NCBI GenBank assembly: GCA_963666805.2
Contig: CAXXWR010000006.1
Location: 558,001 to 622,000 of the forward strand
Direction of reading: 5' to 3'
Source: Fusibacter sp963666805
Lineage (GTDB): Bacteria > Bacillota > Clostridia > Peptostreptococcales > Acidaminobacteraceae
Length of the DNA: 64,000 bases
A program made the position numbers and the translations under genes. The notes under the pieces are model-generated. The model saw only the letters and a program-made list of their open reading frames with translations, had not been told where the DNA came from and ran no database searches. Positions 52,845-62,322 of the stretch are shown in pieces (within the stretch, counting starts at the first letter, position 1; the number at the start of each line of letters is the position of its first letter).

Positions 52845-53090
52845 TCCTGATGAGATAAAAAAGTATACAAAAATATACGATATTTATAGAAGGTGTATAT
52901 AAAAGGGGACAAGTTATCAATAATGGCATACATATATTGTTAAAATGTAGACAATATGATACAAGCAAAGGCTAAATTGACAAAAGACTAACAATCGTTT
53001 TAAAAAAGTGTACAAGATTTAGGGCTCATACATTTTTTTTTGCTTTGGAATGACAAGCTTTCGGCTCTTTTGATGAGTATTTTTTGTATT

Positions 53091-53108
53091 TTGGCATCAA
53101 AATTGCTT
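53091..53108 (+). promoter_or_regulatory. sigma-54 (RpoN) promoter of the fatty acid transporter
   Basis: TTGGCAT-N5-TTGCTT matches the -24/-12 consensus TTGGCAC-N5-TTGCW with one mismatch. It lies in the 673-base gap 52791-53463 and predicts a leader of about 346 bases. A possible upstream activator site is GTATA-N6-TATAC (52863-52878). A sigma-54 activator gene follows the transporter. The gap contains no recognisable gene. Confidence 0.7.
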
Positions 53109-53382
53109 ATATAAGATAAATGAGTCACACATCGATATAAAAAGATAAAAGATGATGTGAATTGAGGGATTCAAACATAGGGATTGATTAGGATGACCGT
53201 TAAGGCATCTAAATGGAATGACTCATGACCGGAAAAATAAGTGTTAAAAAATAGGAAAAACAATTAAATGACAAGAAGGAGGCTACCGTCTGGGGGCTCA
53301 CTTTACTTTTCTTTTTAAGAGAGATATACTTTAAGAAAGCAATCTTGTCGTTGGACATAATTGTTAAATTTTTAACCTCTAT

Positions 53383-53400
53383 ACTTGATGTAAATCAAGT
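53383..53400 (+). promoter_or_regulatory. Crp/Fnr-type site upstream of the fatty acid transporter
   Basis: ACTTGAT-N4-ATCAAGT is a perfect palindrome with the FNR-like core TTGAT-N4-ATCAA. It lies 63 bases before the transporter ATG and downstream of the sigma-54 promoter, so it may repress or serve a second promoter. Confidence 0.5.
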
Positions 53401-53463
53401 CGCTACTGTGTAGCATTGTCATGTTTTTTGTGGACTATTTTTTATTTTTAGGAGGGAATTTGT

Positions 53464-54810
53464 ATGTTTAAAAAATTTACGCGGGGCTGCGTAAAGCTCG
53501 TACAAAATTATTTACCTGATCCATTTTTATTTGCTGCTATTTTGACAATTATTGTTTTCTTAGTTGGCATGGGGGTAACAGCACAAACACCACTTGCAAT
53601 GATTAACCATTGGGCTGGCGGATTCTGGACCTTATTAAAATTCTCAATGCAAATGGCACTCGTTTTGGTAACAGGTCATACGCTTGCGAGTACACCGGTT
53701 GTTAAAAAGGGCTTAAGTGCATTGGCTAAACCGTGTAAGACACCACTTCAAGCGATTCTTGCAGTTACATTTGTTTCAACAATTGCTTGTTGGATTAACT
53801 GGGGATTTGGTTTGGTTGTAGGTGCACTTTATGCTAAAGAATTAGCGAAACACGTTAAAAACGTCGATTACAGACTTTTAATTGCTTCTGCTTATTCTGG
53901 ATTTATCGTATGGCATTCAGGAATTTCTGGATCTATCCCACTTAAACTCGCTTCAGGTGGACTTGAAGAAGCGACTAGAGGTGCTGTAACAAGTGCGATT
54001 AGTACGGCAGACACTATTTTCTCACCATTTAACTTAATTATATTTGGTATTATCTTATTTACTATGCCTTTTGTTAACCGTGCTATGCACCCTGCAAAAG
54101 GAGAAGAAGTTACGATTGATCCTAAATTATTGGAAGATGAAAAAGTTGAAACTGCAACGATTCAACATGGAGATACTTTTGCTGATAAAATTGAAAACAG
54201 CATGATTGTTTCTATGATTATTGGTTTAATGGGTATGGTTTATATTGTTTATTACTTTGCAACCAAGGGTTTCCAATTAAATCTTGACATCGTTAACTTT
54301 ATCTTCTTATTCCTAGGGATTTTACTTCATAAAACACCAAGGAACTTCCTTGACGCGATTGCATCAGCGGCTAAAGGAACTGCCGGCATCATCTTACAAT
54401 TCCCATTCTATGCAGGGATTATGGGGATGATGACAGGTGCTAATGCTGCAGGCGTTTCACTTGCAGGTGCTATTTCAAATGGTTTCGTTGCCATTTCAAA
54501 TCAAACCACTTACCCACTCTTCACTTTCTTAAGTGCAGGGGTTGTTAACTTCTTTGTACCATCAGGTGGTGGACAATGGGCTGTTCAAGCGCCAATTATG
54601 ATGCCAGCTGGAAAAGCTTTAGGTGTTAGCGCAGCTAAAACAGGTATGGCAATCGCTTGGGGGGATGCATGGACTAACATGATCCAACCGTTCTGGGCGT
54701 TACCAGCACTTGGTATAGCTAACCTCGGTGCAAGAGATATCATGGGATTCTGTATTGTAGATTTATTGTATTCAGGTGTGATTATTGCCCTAGGACTCAT
54801 GTTCTTATAA
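53464..54810 (+). CDS. atoE: short-chain fatty acid transporter (AtoE family)
   Basis: The 448-residue protein has about eleven membrane helices. Features such as Y-L-P-D-P-F-L-F-A, W-I-N-W-G-F-G-L-V-V-G and F-V-P-S-G-G-G-Q-W-A-V-Q-A-P belong to the AtoE/TIGR00366 short-chain fatty acid (acetoacetate, butyrate) transporters. In E. coli, atoE is sigma-54-dependent through the activator AtoC. Here a sigma-54 promoter and a downstream sigma-54 activator give the same logic. No CoA-transferase or thiolase genes are adjacent. Confidence 0.88.
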   Translation: MFKKFTRGCVKLVQNYLPDPFLFAAILTIIVFLVGMGVTAQTPLAMINHWAGGFWTLLKFSMQMALVLVTGHTLASTPVVKKGLSALAKPCKTPLQAILAVTFVSTIACWINWGFGLVVGALYAKELAKHVKNVDYRLLIASAYSGFIVWHSGISGSIPLKLASGGLEEATRGAVTSAISTADTIFSPFNLIIFGIILFTMPFVNRAMHPAKGEEVTIDPKLLEDEKVETATIQHGDTFADKIENSMIVSMIIGLMGMVYIVYYFATKGFQLNLDIVNFIFLFLGILLHKTPRNFLDAIASAAKGTAGIILQFPFYAGIMGMMTGANAAGVSLAGAISNGFVAISNQTTYPLFTFLSAGVVNFFVPSGGGQWAVQAPIMMPAGKALGVSAAKTGMAIAWGDAWTNMIQPFWALPALGIANLGARDIMGFCIVDLLYSGVIIALGLMFL

Positions 54811-54859
54811 AGGGCTTTAAGAGACAGACAAAAAGATAAAAATCATTCTTATATAAAGA

Positions 54860-54894
54860 AGAGGACATAGTGAGGGCTATGCCCTCTTTTTTTA
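54860..54894 (+). terminator. terminator of the fatty acid transporter gene
   Basis: AGAGG-CATAG pairs with CTATG-CCTCT across one mismatch, with seven T after it. Confidence 0.8.
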
Positions 54895-54956
54895 TTTTGA
54901 AAAAGCTTCAAGATAGGTTAAAATAGAAGTAATAGATTATTAGAAGGGGTATAAAA

Positions 54957-56387
54957 TTGGAAAAATCGTATGAGCAACTAAAATGGGAAATGAATATTTT
55001 AGATGAATTTATCGAAATTGCTTACGAAGGCTTGATTATTGTAGATAAAGAGGGCAAAATCGTTAAATTTAAATATGAAAAGTTTCTAGATGTCAAAGAG
55101 AAAGATGTGATTGGAAAACATGTGACGGAAGTTATCGAAAACACTAGACTCCATATTGTGCTCAAGACCGGACACCCTGAAATTGGAGATATACAAAAAA
55201 TCGGAAAACTCAATGTCATTGCTTCGCGTGTTCCCATTCGCCAAAAGGGCGAAATCGTAGGGGCAGTGGGGACGATTCTCTTTAAGGATGTTAGAGAGGT
55301 CAAACATATGGCTGAACATTTAGATCAAATGAAAGCCTTTGTTAAAAAATATAAAGGGTCTTTTTCGCGACTCAATCAAGCCAAATATACCTTTAAAGAA
55401 ATTCTGACGAAAGACCCACAGATGCTTTCACTGATTCAAATTGCCAAACGTGCGGCGACGAGCAGTTCAAGTGTCTATATAGAAGGTAAAAGTGGAACAG
55501 GGAAAGAATATTTTGCTCACGCCATTCATGAGGGGAGCTTGAGACGCTATGGTCCTTTTGTTAAGATTAACTGCGCCAGTATTCCTAAAGACTTATTAGA
55601 GTCTGAACTTTTTGGCTACGAACCTGGGGCATTTACAGGTGCTTCTCTTCATGGTAAGATTGGAAAATTTGAATTGGCTAATGGGGGAACGATCTTTCTA
55701 GATGAATTGAGTTCTATGCCACTTGATATGCAGGCTAAACTCTTACGTGTGATAGAGGAAAGAGAACTTGAAAGAATTGGTGGAACAGAAAGTATTGATT
55801 TGGATGTGAGATTTATTTCAGCCAGCAATGAGAACCTTGAAAAACTCGTCAAAGAAGGTAAATTTAGAAATGACCTCTACTATAGACTGAATGTCGTGCA
55901 TTTAAAATTGCCACCTTTATCGGAAAGACGAGGGGATATTATGCTTTTTGCCAATCACTATTTAGAGTTTTTTGGTAAGCAATTTGAGGAAGCACCTAAG
56001 CAATTTTCACGAGAAGCCAAGAACTGTATGGAAGCTTACCCATGGCCGGGCAATGTAAGAGAAATTAGAAATGTCGTTGAAAGTGCTGTTAATTTAGCGA
56101 CTGGTAATTTGGTGATGACCTCACATCTTCCAGAAAATATCACAAGTTACAAAGGGGAGACAGAGCCGACTTATCAGTTAGAACATTCTAATTATGAAGT
56201 AACAGGGGATCTTAAATCTATTATGAATCAAATAGAACGGGAAGTTATTATGGAAGCTTTAGAAAAGTGCCATGGCAACCGAACTGATACGGCTGCTCTG
56301 TTAGGGATTCACAGGACAGCGCTTTATAAGAAGATGGAAAAACTACAAATTACTTTGAGTACAGAAACGGATGAGAGTGATTCATAA
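54957..56387 (+). CDS. sigma-54-dependent transcriptional activator with PAS domain
   Basis: The 476-residue protein has a PAS domain (about 10-120), a short coiled coil and an AAA+ domain (about 150-375). The AAA+ domain has E-G-K-S-G-T-G-K-E (Walker A), F-G-Y-E-P-G-A-F-T-G-A (the GAFTGA sigma-54 contact) and I-F-L-D-E-L. A Fis-type HTH (about 425-465; N-R-T-D-T-A-A-L-L-G-I-H-R-T-A-L-Y) follows. The start is a TTG at 54957 after AGAAGGGG. It probably activates the transporter promoter at 53091; PAS may sense the carboxylate or its metabolism. Confidence 0.92.
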   Translation: MEKSYEQLKWEMNILDEFIEIAYEGLIIVDKEGKIVKFKYEKFLDVKEKDVIGKHVTEVIENTRLHIVLKTGHPEIGDIQKIGKLNVIASRVPIRQKGEIVGAVGTILFKDVREVKHMAEHLDQMKAFVKKYKGSFSRLNQAKYTFKEILTKDPQMLSLIQIAKRAATSSSSVYIEGKSGTGKEYFAHAIHEGSLRRYGPFVKINCASIPKDLLESELFGYEPGAFTGASLHGKIGKFELANGGTIFLDELSSMPLDMQAKLLRVIEERELERIGGTESIDLDVRFISASNENLEKLVKEGKFRNDLYYRLNVVHLKLPPLSERRGDIMLFANHYLEFFGKQFEEAPKQFSREAKNCMEAYPWPGNVREIRNVVESAVNLATGNLVMTSHLPENITSYKGETEPTYQLEHSNYEVTGDLKSIMNQIEREVIMEALEKCHGNRTDTAALLGIHRTALYKKMEKLQITLSTETDESDS

Positions 56388-56434
56388 GCTCCTTATCTCA
56401 ATGAAAAGAAAAGCAAAAGGATAAAAGAAAAGTA

Positions 56435-56488
56435 AAAGGAGCAACCAGCTATTAGGGATAATGCTAATAGCGATTGCTCCTTTTTTAT
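56435..56488. terminator. terminator between convergent sigma-54 activator and YczE-like genes
   Basis: There is an outer stem AAAGGAGCAA / TTGCTCCTTT, an inner stem GCTATTAG / CTAATAGC, and a T run. A-rich sequence on the left allows use in both directions. Confidence 0.8.
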
Positions 56489-56539
56489 ATCTAACTTTAC
56501 CCGGTGTGAGTGGGGAAAGTAAGGTTAACGGATTAGTAT

Positions 56540-57175
56540 TTATAAAACTTTGACCTGTTCACGTTTGCTAAAAAATTCTTTCGTTGCATTCATAGACGGT
56601 GAAAGGAGCAGCATACTGATAATAGTGCCTTCTCTCACCACTAGAGGTGCGTGGAAGATAACAGTGACGATGAGGGAAATCATGATTGAAAAAATATCGA
56701 TGCCCATACGGTATTTGATAAAAGAAAAAGACGTTTTCTCTGAAAGGGCAAGACACAGACTTTCAATAGGGAATGTGATAAGATTGTAATGAATGACCAT
56801 CCCAACAGCACCTCCGCCAATAATAGTCCCAATGGCAATGATGAGAATTCTTAAAGGATAAAAAGTTGGGTGGAAGTCTGCTAATAAGGTATAGCTGTAA
56901 AAATTAATCAGTGAGCCAAAGAGCAGTACTGAAAGTCCTTGAACCAAGTACTTAAGTTTGTGCTCAAATTTTGTCATAATCATGTAGCCAATGAGAAAGA
57001 GGAGATTAAAAAAAGTAGTAATGGTGCCCACCTTAATCCCTGATGCTAAAGAAAAAGAAAGATTCATGGCGTTGAAACTGCTGACGCCAACGTTGGCTGT
57101 AATGGTAAGACTGACGCCAAAGGCGGAAATCGCATAAAAAATATAGGATTTTATAATTTGAGGGAGTTGTTTCAT
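56540..57175 (-). CDS. YczE/YitT-like integral membrane protein
   Basis: The 211-residue protein has five or six helices. It starts with F-Y-A-I-S-A-F-G-V-S-L-T-I-T-A-N-V-G and has G-G-G-A-V-G-M-V-I-H-Y in the middle, as in YczE/YyaS proteins of unknown function. It is divergent from a YeiL-like regulator, with a palindrome between them, so the regulator probably controls it. Confidence 0.82.
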   Translation of the reverse strand: MKQLPQIIKSYIFYAISAFGVSLTITANVGVSSFNAMNLSFSLASGIKVGTITTFFNLLFLIGYMIMTKFEHKLKYLVQGLSVLLFGSLINFYSYTLLADFHPTFYPLRILIIAIGTIIGGGAVGMVIHYNLITFPIESLCLALSEKTSFSFIKYRMGIDIFSIMISLIVTVIFHAPLVVREGTIISMLLLSPSMNATKEFFSKREQVKVL

Positions 57176-57251
57176 TTATAGATTCCTTTCGTTAAAAAAG
57201 TATGTTTAAGTGATTTTTCTATATCATAGCGTGAATAAATAATAAAAAATA

Positions 57252-57263
57252 TGAGATATCTCA
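57252..57263. promoter_or_regulatory. palindrome in the YczE-like/YeiL-like divergent promoter
   Basis: TGAGATATCTCA is a perfect 12-base palindrome, 16 bases before the regulator ATG, in the 103-base divergent gap. It is a likely operator for the Crp/Fnr-family regulator. Confidence 0.5.
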
Positions 57264-57278
57264 CATTTTGGAGGAAAA

Positions 57279-57911
57279 ATGAAAAAAAATCTAGAAAATA
57301 TTGAATCTATTTTTGGTGCACTTGCTGATGAAGCTCAAATTGAAATTTATAAGCCTAGAGACCCCATCATTAATTTTTCAGAGACAATCACCAGTTTAAA
57401 ATATTTGACCCATGGAAAGGCTAAAGTGATTGTTCCCCATGAAAATGGGAGAGAGTCCATTGTTCATTTTGTAGAAGATCAAGAGTATATTGGGGAACTC
57501 ACCCTAATTGGTGTAGAAAAAGACCACCGTACAGTATTGGCAATTAGTGAATGTGAGTGTTTGTCGGTTCCAATGGAAAGAGCCAAAGCGGTTTTGCTAG
57601 AAGACCCCCAATTTTTACTTAAATTGAGTCAATATATAGGGAGTAAGCTTCTCAAAAGAACCTGGCATACGACTAGCAACCAAAATTATTCCCTGAAAAG
57701 TCGATTGGCTTCTTATATTCTACTTTCATCCTATAAGGGGATTTATATTGAAAAACACACAGAGACCGCCAATTATTTAGGGGTTAGTTACAGACATCTG
57801 CTCTATACCTTTAAACAGTTAAGCGAAGAAGGCTATATTGAAAAATTGAAAAAAGGTTACCGTATTCATGAAGAAGCCCTTAAAAGTATTGCAATAGAGA
57901 AAATTTTTTAA
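57279..57911 (+). CDS. Crp/Fnr-family regulator, YeiL-like
   Basis: The 210-residue protein has a cNMP-binding-like beta-roll (20-125; V-E-D-Q-E-Y-I-G-E-L-T-L-I-G) and a C-terminal winged HTH with Y-L-G-V-S-Y-R-H-L-L-Y-T-F. The spacing and H-T-E-T-A-N-Y-L-G-V-S-Y-R-H motif resemble E. coli YeiL, a poorly understood starvation-related regulator. GGAGG precedes the ATG. Divergent from the YczE-like gene. Confidence 0.88.
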   Translation: MKKNLENIESIFGALADEAQIEIYKPRDPIINFSETITSLKYLTHGKAKVIVPHENGRESIVHFVEDQEYIGELTLIGVEKDHRTVLAISECECLSVPMERAKAVLLEDPQFLLKLSQYIGSKLLKRTWHTTSNQNYSLKSRLASYILLSSYKGIYIEKHTETANYLGVSYRHLLYTFKQLSEEGYIEKLKKGYRIHEEALKSIAIEKIF

Positions 57912-57975
57912 GTGGGTCTTCTCGTTCATTTTAGGTGTGACAATAGAGTGACATAAAAAAGTGTTTATATAAATA

Positions 57976-58004
57976 TTGACGCGCCTTAGATGAGATGTTA
58001 AGAT
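57976..58004 (+). promoter_or_regulatory. candidate sigma-A promoter of the sCache chemoreceptor
   Basis: TTGACG (57976-57981) and TAAGAT (57999-58004) are separated by 17 bases, about 75 bases before the ATG. Confidence 0.5.
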
Positions 58005-58080
58005 TTGTGGGTGCGTGATGATAAAAAGTAAAGATGCGAGAATACATAAGGGATAAATAGCTAATAGAAGGAGCATCTTA

Positions 58081-59865
58081 ATGAAAAAAATCAGAAATAA
58101 AATTCTTGTATTGTTTTTATCAGCATCAACATTTTTTATGGTACTCATAGCAGGAATCAGTTTATACTATCTTAACGACGCCAATGATAATCAGCTAAAA
58201 ACATTGGGGGATACCCTAAGAACTGATTATGATAATATGATCAAAAATGAAGTAGATACAGCTGTAACAACAGTAGATTACTATTATGACCTGTCTCAAA
58301 AGGGAACCTTATCTGAAAACGAAGCTCAAGAAGCAGCTAAACAAGCAGTCAAAGCTTTGAAATATGGTGAGAGTGGTTATTTTTGGATTGATAATTCTAA
58401 AGGCATCTTAATTGCCCATCCCGTTTCACCTGAAAAGGAAGGTAATCAGCGGATAGACACGCAAGATCCTAATGGTGTTTATTTAATCAAGAACATTATT
58501 GAAGCAGCAACAACAGGCGAAAATGACGGCTATTCTGATTTTATGTGGATTAAGCCGGAAAATAAGGCATCTGGAGAACAAAGTGCCAAACGTGCGTATT
58601 CACGTTACTTTAAATCTTGGGATTGGATCATTAGTACAGGGAATTATACAGATGATATTAATACACTGATTTTAAATAGAACCAAGGTTTTGGATCAAAA
58701 GTTCAGACATAATGTGGTGAGTATTCTGGTTATTTTAGTACTTGCTTTGGGGCTTAATCTTATTTTTGCCCTCTTGCTCAGTCGTGTGATTACAGGTCCG
58801 ATTGTTGAGTTGGTAAAAGGCTTTGAAAAAGATGATCAAGGTCGGATTTCTATTAAAAGCATAGAGGTTAAAACAAAAGATGAAATTGGTCTTTTGGGTA
58901 AGACTTTAAATATAATGACTGAACAATTGAAACGTTTTTTCAAAGGCGTTTTACAAGAATCAGAGCATGTTGCGGGGGCATCACAGACTATTCTTGAAGA
59001 AGTCAATGTTTTAAGCGGTGAAATTCAAGAAGTATCTGCTACTTCAGAAGAAATCGCAGCAGGTATGCAAGAGACCAATGCCATTTCAGAAGATATTAAT
59101 CAAAAATCACAAGACATTTTAATGGCAGCCAACCACATTGAAGAAAAAGCCGATATAGCCAATGAGGCTGTTAATGTGATGAATCAAAGAGCAGATGAAC
59201 TACGGGTGAGAGTTGAGGGCACACTAGAAAAAAGTGAACACTTTATTAAGGAATCAAATGAACAGTTAGCACTTGCAAAAGAAGAGGTAAAATCCGTCAA
59301 TGAAATTGAGATTTTGTCACAAGCCATTATTGGGATTACAGAACAAACCAACCTTTTGGCCTTAAATGCATCAATAGAGGCGGCAAGAGCGGGAAGTGCA
59401 GGAGCTGGGTTCTCTGTTATTGCAGAAGAAATTAGACAACTGGCGGATCACTCTCAAAAGACTGTAAATCAAATTCAGTCCATCACACAAAATGTGGTTA
59501 AGACAGTTGATCATATGTATGAACAATCCAGTCATCTTGTAGGCTACATGAATACTCAAGTTAAAGATAATTTTATGTTTATATTGATGGCGACTCAAGC
59601 TTATCATGAGGATACTGAAAAGCTCAGTGAGATGGTTGGTGATTTTAGATTAAGTGCAGTAAAACTTAACACGACTATTAATGATATGGCACGTTCTATG
59701 AGCGAAATTGCTATGGCAACTTCGGAGAGTGCTGAAGGTGCAAGTAGTATTGCTGGCAGTATAGAAGTCATTACAGAAAAATCAGCTAATCTGCTGAAAG
59801 TCGTCGATGAATCAGAAAAGTATGCTAAGGCTTTAGTTGACTTGGTATCCCGATTTAAATTTTAA
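58081..59865 (+). CDS. methyl-accepting chemotaxis protein with single Cache domain
   Basis: The 594-residue receptor has a helix (10-30) and an extracytoplasmic sCache_2-type domain (35-200; E-S-G-Y-F-W-I-D-N and W-D-W-I-I-S-T-G-N-Y). A second helix (213-235), HAMP (236-290) and an MCP signalling domain with T-E-Q-T-N-L-L-A-L-N-A-S-I-E-A-A-R-A follow. It has its own promoter and terminator. sCache_2 receptors often bind short carboxylic acids, which would suit the nearby transporter, but this is a guess. Confidence 0.92.
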   Translation: MKKIRNKILVLFLSASTFFMVLIAGISLYYLNDANDNQLKTLGDTLRTDYDNMIKNEVDTAVTTVDYYYDLSQKGTLSENEAQEAAKQAVKALKYGESGYFWIDNSKGILIAHPVSPEKEGNQRIDTQDPNGVYLIKNIIEAATTGENDGYSDFMWIKPENKASGEQSAKRAYSRYFKSWDWIISTGNYTDDINTLILNRTKVLDQKFRHNVVSILVILVLALGLNLIFALLLSRVITGPIVELVKGFEKDDQGRISIKSIEVKTKDEIGLLGKTLNIMTEQLKRFFKGVLQESEHVAGASQTILEEVNVLSGEIQEVSATSEEIAAGMQETNAISEDINQKSQDILMAANHIEEKADIANEAVNVMNQRADELRVRVEGTLEKSEHFIKESNEQLALAKEEVKSVNEIEILSQAIIGITEQTNLLALNASIEAARAGSAGAGFSVIAEEIRQLADHSQKTVNQIQSITQNVVKTVDHMYEQSSHLVGYMNTQVKDNFMFILMATQAYHEDTEKLSEMVGDFRLSAVKLNTTINDMARSMSEIAMATSESAEGASSIAGSIEVITEKSANLLKVVDESEKYAKALVDLVSRFKF

Positions 59866-59894
59866 TAAAAAATGAGGCTTCTCATTAAGTGTTG

Positions 59895-59925
59895 AACCCC
59901 TAGACTTGGTCTGGGGGTTTTTTAG
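59895..59925 (+). terminator. terminator of the sCache chemoreceptor gene
   Basis: AACCCC-AGAC pairs with GTCT-GGGGTT across one mismatch, followed by TTTTTT. Confidence 0.8.
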
Positions 59926-60077
59926 CTTTAATCAGGCTAAAGTCTAGGCAGAGCTTATGAGATGATGTATAGTATTATCAGAATATTCTAGCTCACAAAC
60001 AACCTTTTGAAGTTCATCATGAATTTATACATGGGAAAGCCTATAGAGACATTATACAAGAATCCAAGGAGGTAAAA

Positions 60078-61112
60078 ATGAATCGTAAAAATCTTAAAAT
60101 TCCTTTTTTGAAAGACTTACCAACACCAATACATCATTTAGAACGTTTATCGGAGACTTTAGGTGTCAATTTTTATATAAAAAGAGATGATTTAACACCT
60201 TATGGTGGTGGGGGCAATAAACTGAGAAAGTTAGAATACTTCTTATATGATGCGCAACAAAAAGGGGCAACCATGCTTCTCACATCAGGAGGTATTCAGA
60301 CTAACCATGGGAGATTGACTGCAGCAGTTGCTGCCAAGTTTGGCCTTAAATGTGCCATTGTATGTGTAGACCATCCGCCAGAAATAATGACTGGCAATGT
60401 TCTTTTAGATGCACTTATGGATGCTGAGCTAGTGGTAAAAAAAGATGATGGCAGAGCAGAAGACGTTCAACTAGAAGAAGCCATTGCTAAAGTGAAAGCC
60501 AAGTATGAAGCTCAAGGTGAAGTGGTTTATACGATTCCAGTAGGGGGAAGCAATACCGTGGGGGTCTTAGGCTATGTAGACTGTGCAGAGGAAATCGCTA
60601 GTCAAGTTAAAGCCCTTGGCATTGAAAAAGCAACATTGATGACCAGTGTTGGCAGCATGGGAACTTATCTGGGACTTTATGCAGGATTAGCTTTAGCTAA
60701 GAGTCCTTTGAAATTAAAAGGAATAGCCATTTCTCCTTTTACTGATGTTAAGCGTCACAAGTTACAAGCTGATTTTGATGAGATGAAAGTCCTTTATGAT
60801 TTACCACTCGAAGAGAAGCCTTATTTTGATATAGAAACAAACTATACAAGAGGGGGGTATAATAATCTGGATTCTAGTGTAAGAGAGGCGATTTATCTCA
60901 TGGCAAGACAAGAAGCTATTTTTTTAGATCCGTGCTATACCGGTAAGGCATTTGCAGGAGTTGTTCAGATGATAGAAGAAGGTAAAATTAAAAAGGGAGA
61001 AACACTCATATTTCTTCACACAGGAGGCTTTCCGGGACTCTATACTCCCCATCACCGTAAGGCGATTGAAGCAGAATGTCATTCAAAAATAATAATTTTA
61101 GAGGATGAATAG
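60078..61112 (+). CDS. D-cysteine desulfhydrase / ACC deaminase family PLP enzyme
   Basis: The 344-residue protein has fold-type II PLP features: the PLP lysine Lys48 in G-G-G-G-N-K-L-R-K-L-E-Y, Q-T-N-H-G-R-L-T-A-A, V-G-G-S-N-T-V-G and a late H-T-G-G-F-P-G-L. It belongs to the D-cysteine desulfhydrase-related group, which yields pyruvate, sulfide and ammonia from D-cysteine; relatives act on other small amino acids. The Q-S-N-H-x-R motif reads Q-T-N-H-G-R here. AAGGAGG precedes the ATG, and nagA starts 15 bases after the stop. Confidence 0.85.
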   Translation: MNRKNLKIPFLKDLPTPIHHLERLSETLGVNFYIKRDDLTPYGGGGNKLRKLEYFLYDAQQKGATMLLTSGGIQTNHGRLTAAVAAKFGLKCAIVCVDHPPEIMTGNVLLDALMDAELVVKKDDGRAEDVQLEEAIAKVKAKYEAQGEVVYTIPVGGSNTVGVLGYVDCAEEIASQVKALGIEKATLMTSVGSMGTYLGLYAGLALAKSPLKLKGIAISPFTDVKRHKLQADFDEMKVLYDLPLEEKPYFDIETNYTRGGYNNLDSSVREAIYLMARQEAIFLDPCYTGKAFAGVVQMIEEGKIKKGETLIFLHTGGFPGLYTPHHRKAIEAECHSKIIILEDE

Positions 61113-61127
61113 AGAGGCAGTCGTGAT

Positions 61128-62240
61128 ATGATTATTAGAAAGGGAAAAGTCTGGCAAGCAAATGGCACTTTCAAAGAAGAGGATGTCCACATTAAAGGGG
61201 CATACATTGTGGATAAATCGTCGGGAATTGAAATTAACGCACAGGGTAACTATGTGATTCCGGGGCTCATTGACCTTCATATTCATGGGAGTGTTGGTGC
61301 AGATTTTTGCGATGGGACACAAGAAGCTTGCCAGAAGATAGCACTTTATCAAGCATCACAAGGTATATTGGGCTTATGTCCAACTACAATGACTTATCCC
61401 TCGGCGGTTTTATATCAAGTCGTACAGACGTGTAATCATACTCCCCATGCTGATGGTGCCAGTTTTTTGGGGATTCATCTAGAAGGCCCCTATCTTAGTA
61501 TGAATAAGTGCGGTGCTCAAAATCAGGCGTACTTAGAAGAGCCCTCTTTAGAGGATTTGAAAGCCTACCACATTTTATCAGACCAACAAATTGTCCGTTG
61601 TGATTTGGCACCAGAATTACCAGGAGCTATGGCTTTTATTGAGGGAGCACCTCAAGGTATTAGAATCGCCATCGGCCATACTGAAGCAGGAGCAGCACTA
61701 GCGAGGCAAGCCATTCAAAGAGGAGCCCATCACCTTACCCACGGCTTTAATGCCATGAAAGGAATTCATCATCGAGCGCCAGGCCCTGTTCTAGCAGGGT
61801 GGGAAGAAGGGGCAACTATAGAACTCATAGCAGACGGAGAGCATGTTCACCCGACTGTTATAAAAATGGTGGAAGCCTTATATGGCATTGATCGACTCAT
61901 TTTCGTTTCTGATAGCATGAGAGCTTGCGGTATGGCAGATGGATCTTATGAAATAGGCGGACAATCCGTTATCAAAAAAGGCAAGCGCGCGACTTTAGAA
62001 TCTGATAATCAGGTGCTTGCCGGGAGTGTTACTCACCTTATGGATATGGTGAGATGGGCCCATCAAGAGATGGGAATGCCCCTTGGTAAAGTAGTGAAGG
62101 CAGTCACTTTAAATCCAGCGACTTATCTTGGGATAGCGCATCAATGGGGCAAAGTGTCAAAAGGCTACTTGGCCAATATACTCATACTAGATGCACACTT
62201 AAATCTCACTCATGTGATTAAAGAAGGGCGACTATTGTAA
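61128..62240 (+). CDS. nagA: N-acetylglucosamine-6-phosphate deacetylase
   Basis: The 370-residue amidohydrolase removes acetate from GlcNAc-6-phosphate. Visible motifs are P-G-L-I-D-L-H-I-H-G (metal-binding H-x-H), H-L-E-G-P-Y-L (metal glutamate), G-H-T-E-A-G, H-L-T-H-G-F-N-A-M (usual L is G here) and V-S-D-S-M-R-A-C-G with the catalytic aspartate. No nagB is adjacent. It is co-transcribed with the PLP enzyme. The deacetylation feeds cell-wall sugar recycling or amino-sugar use. Confidence 0.9.
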   Translation: MIIRKGKVWQANGTFKEEDVHIKGAYIVDKSSGIEINAQGNYVIPGLIDLHIHGSVGADFCDGTQEACQKIALYQASQGILGLCPTTMTYPSAVLYQVVQTCNHTPHADGASFLGIHLEGPYLSMNKCGAQNQAYLEEPSLEDLKAYHILSDQQIVRCDLAPELPGAMAFIEGAPQGIRIAIGHTEAGAALARQAIQRGAHHLTHGFNAMKGIHHRAPGPVLAGWEEGATIELIADGEHVHPTVIKMVEALYGIDRLIFVSDSMRACGMADGSYEIGGQSVIKKGKRATLESDNQVLAGSVTHLMDMVRWAHQEMGMPLGKVVKAVTLNPATYLGIAHQWGKVSKGYLANILILDAHLNLTHVIKEGRLL

Positions 62241-62322
62241 GAGCATAGAACTTGGCTGAAACAGCGGCTATATTATGTTGGATAGCTTAAGGGATATCAA
62301 AAGAAAGTGAGGCATCATAAAA

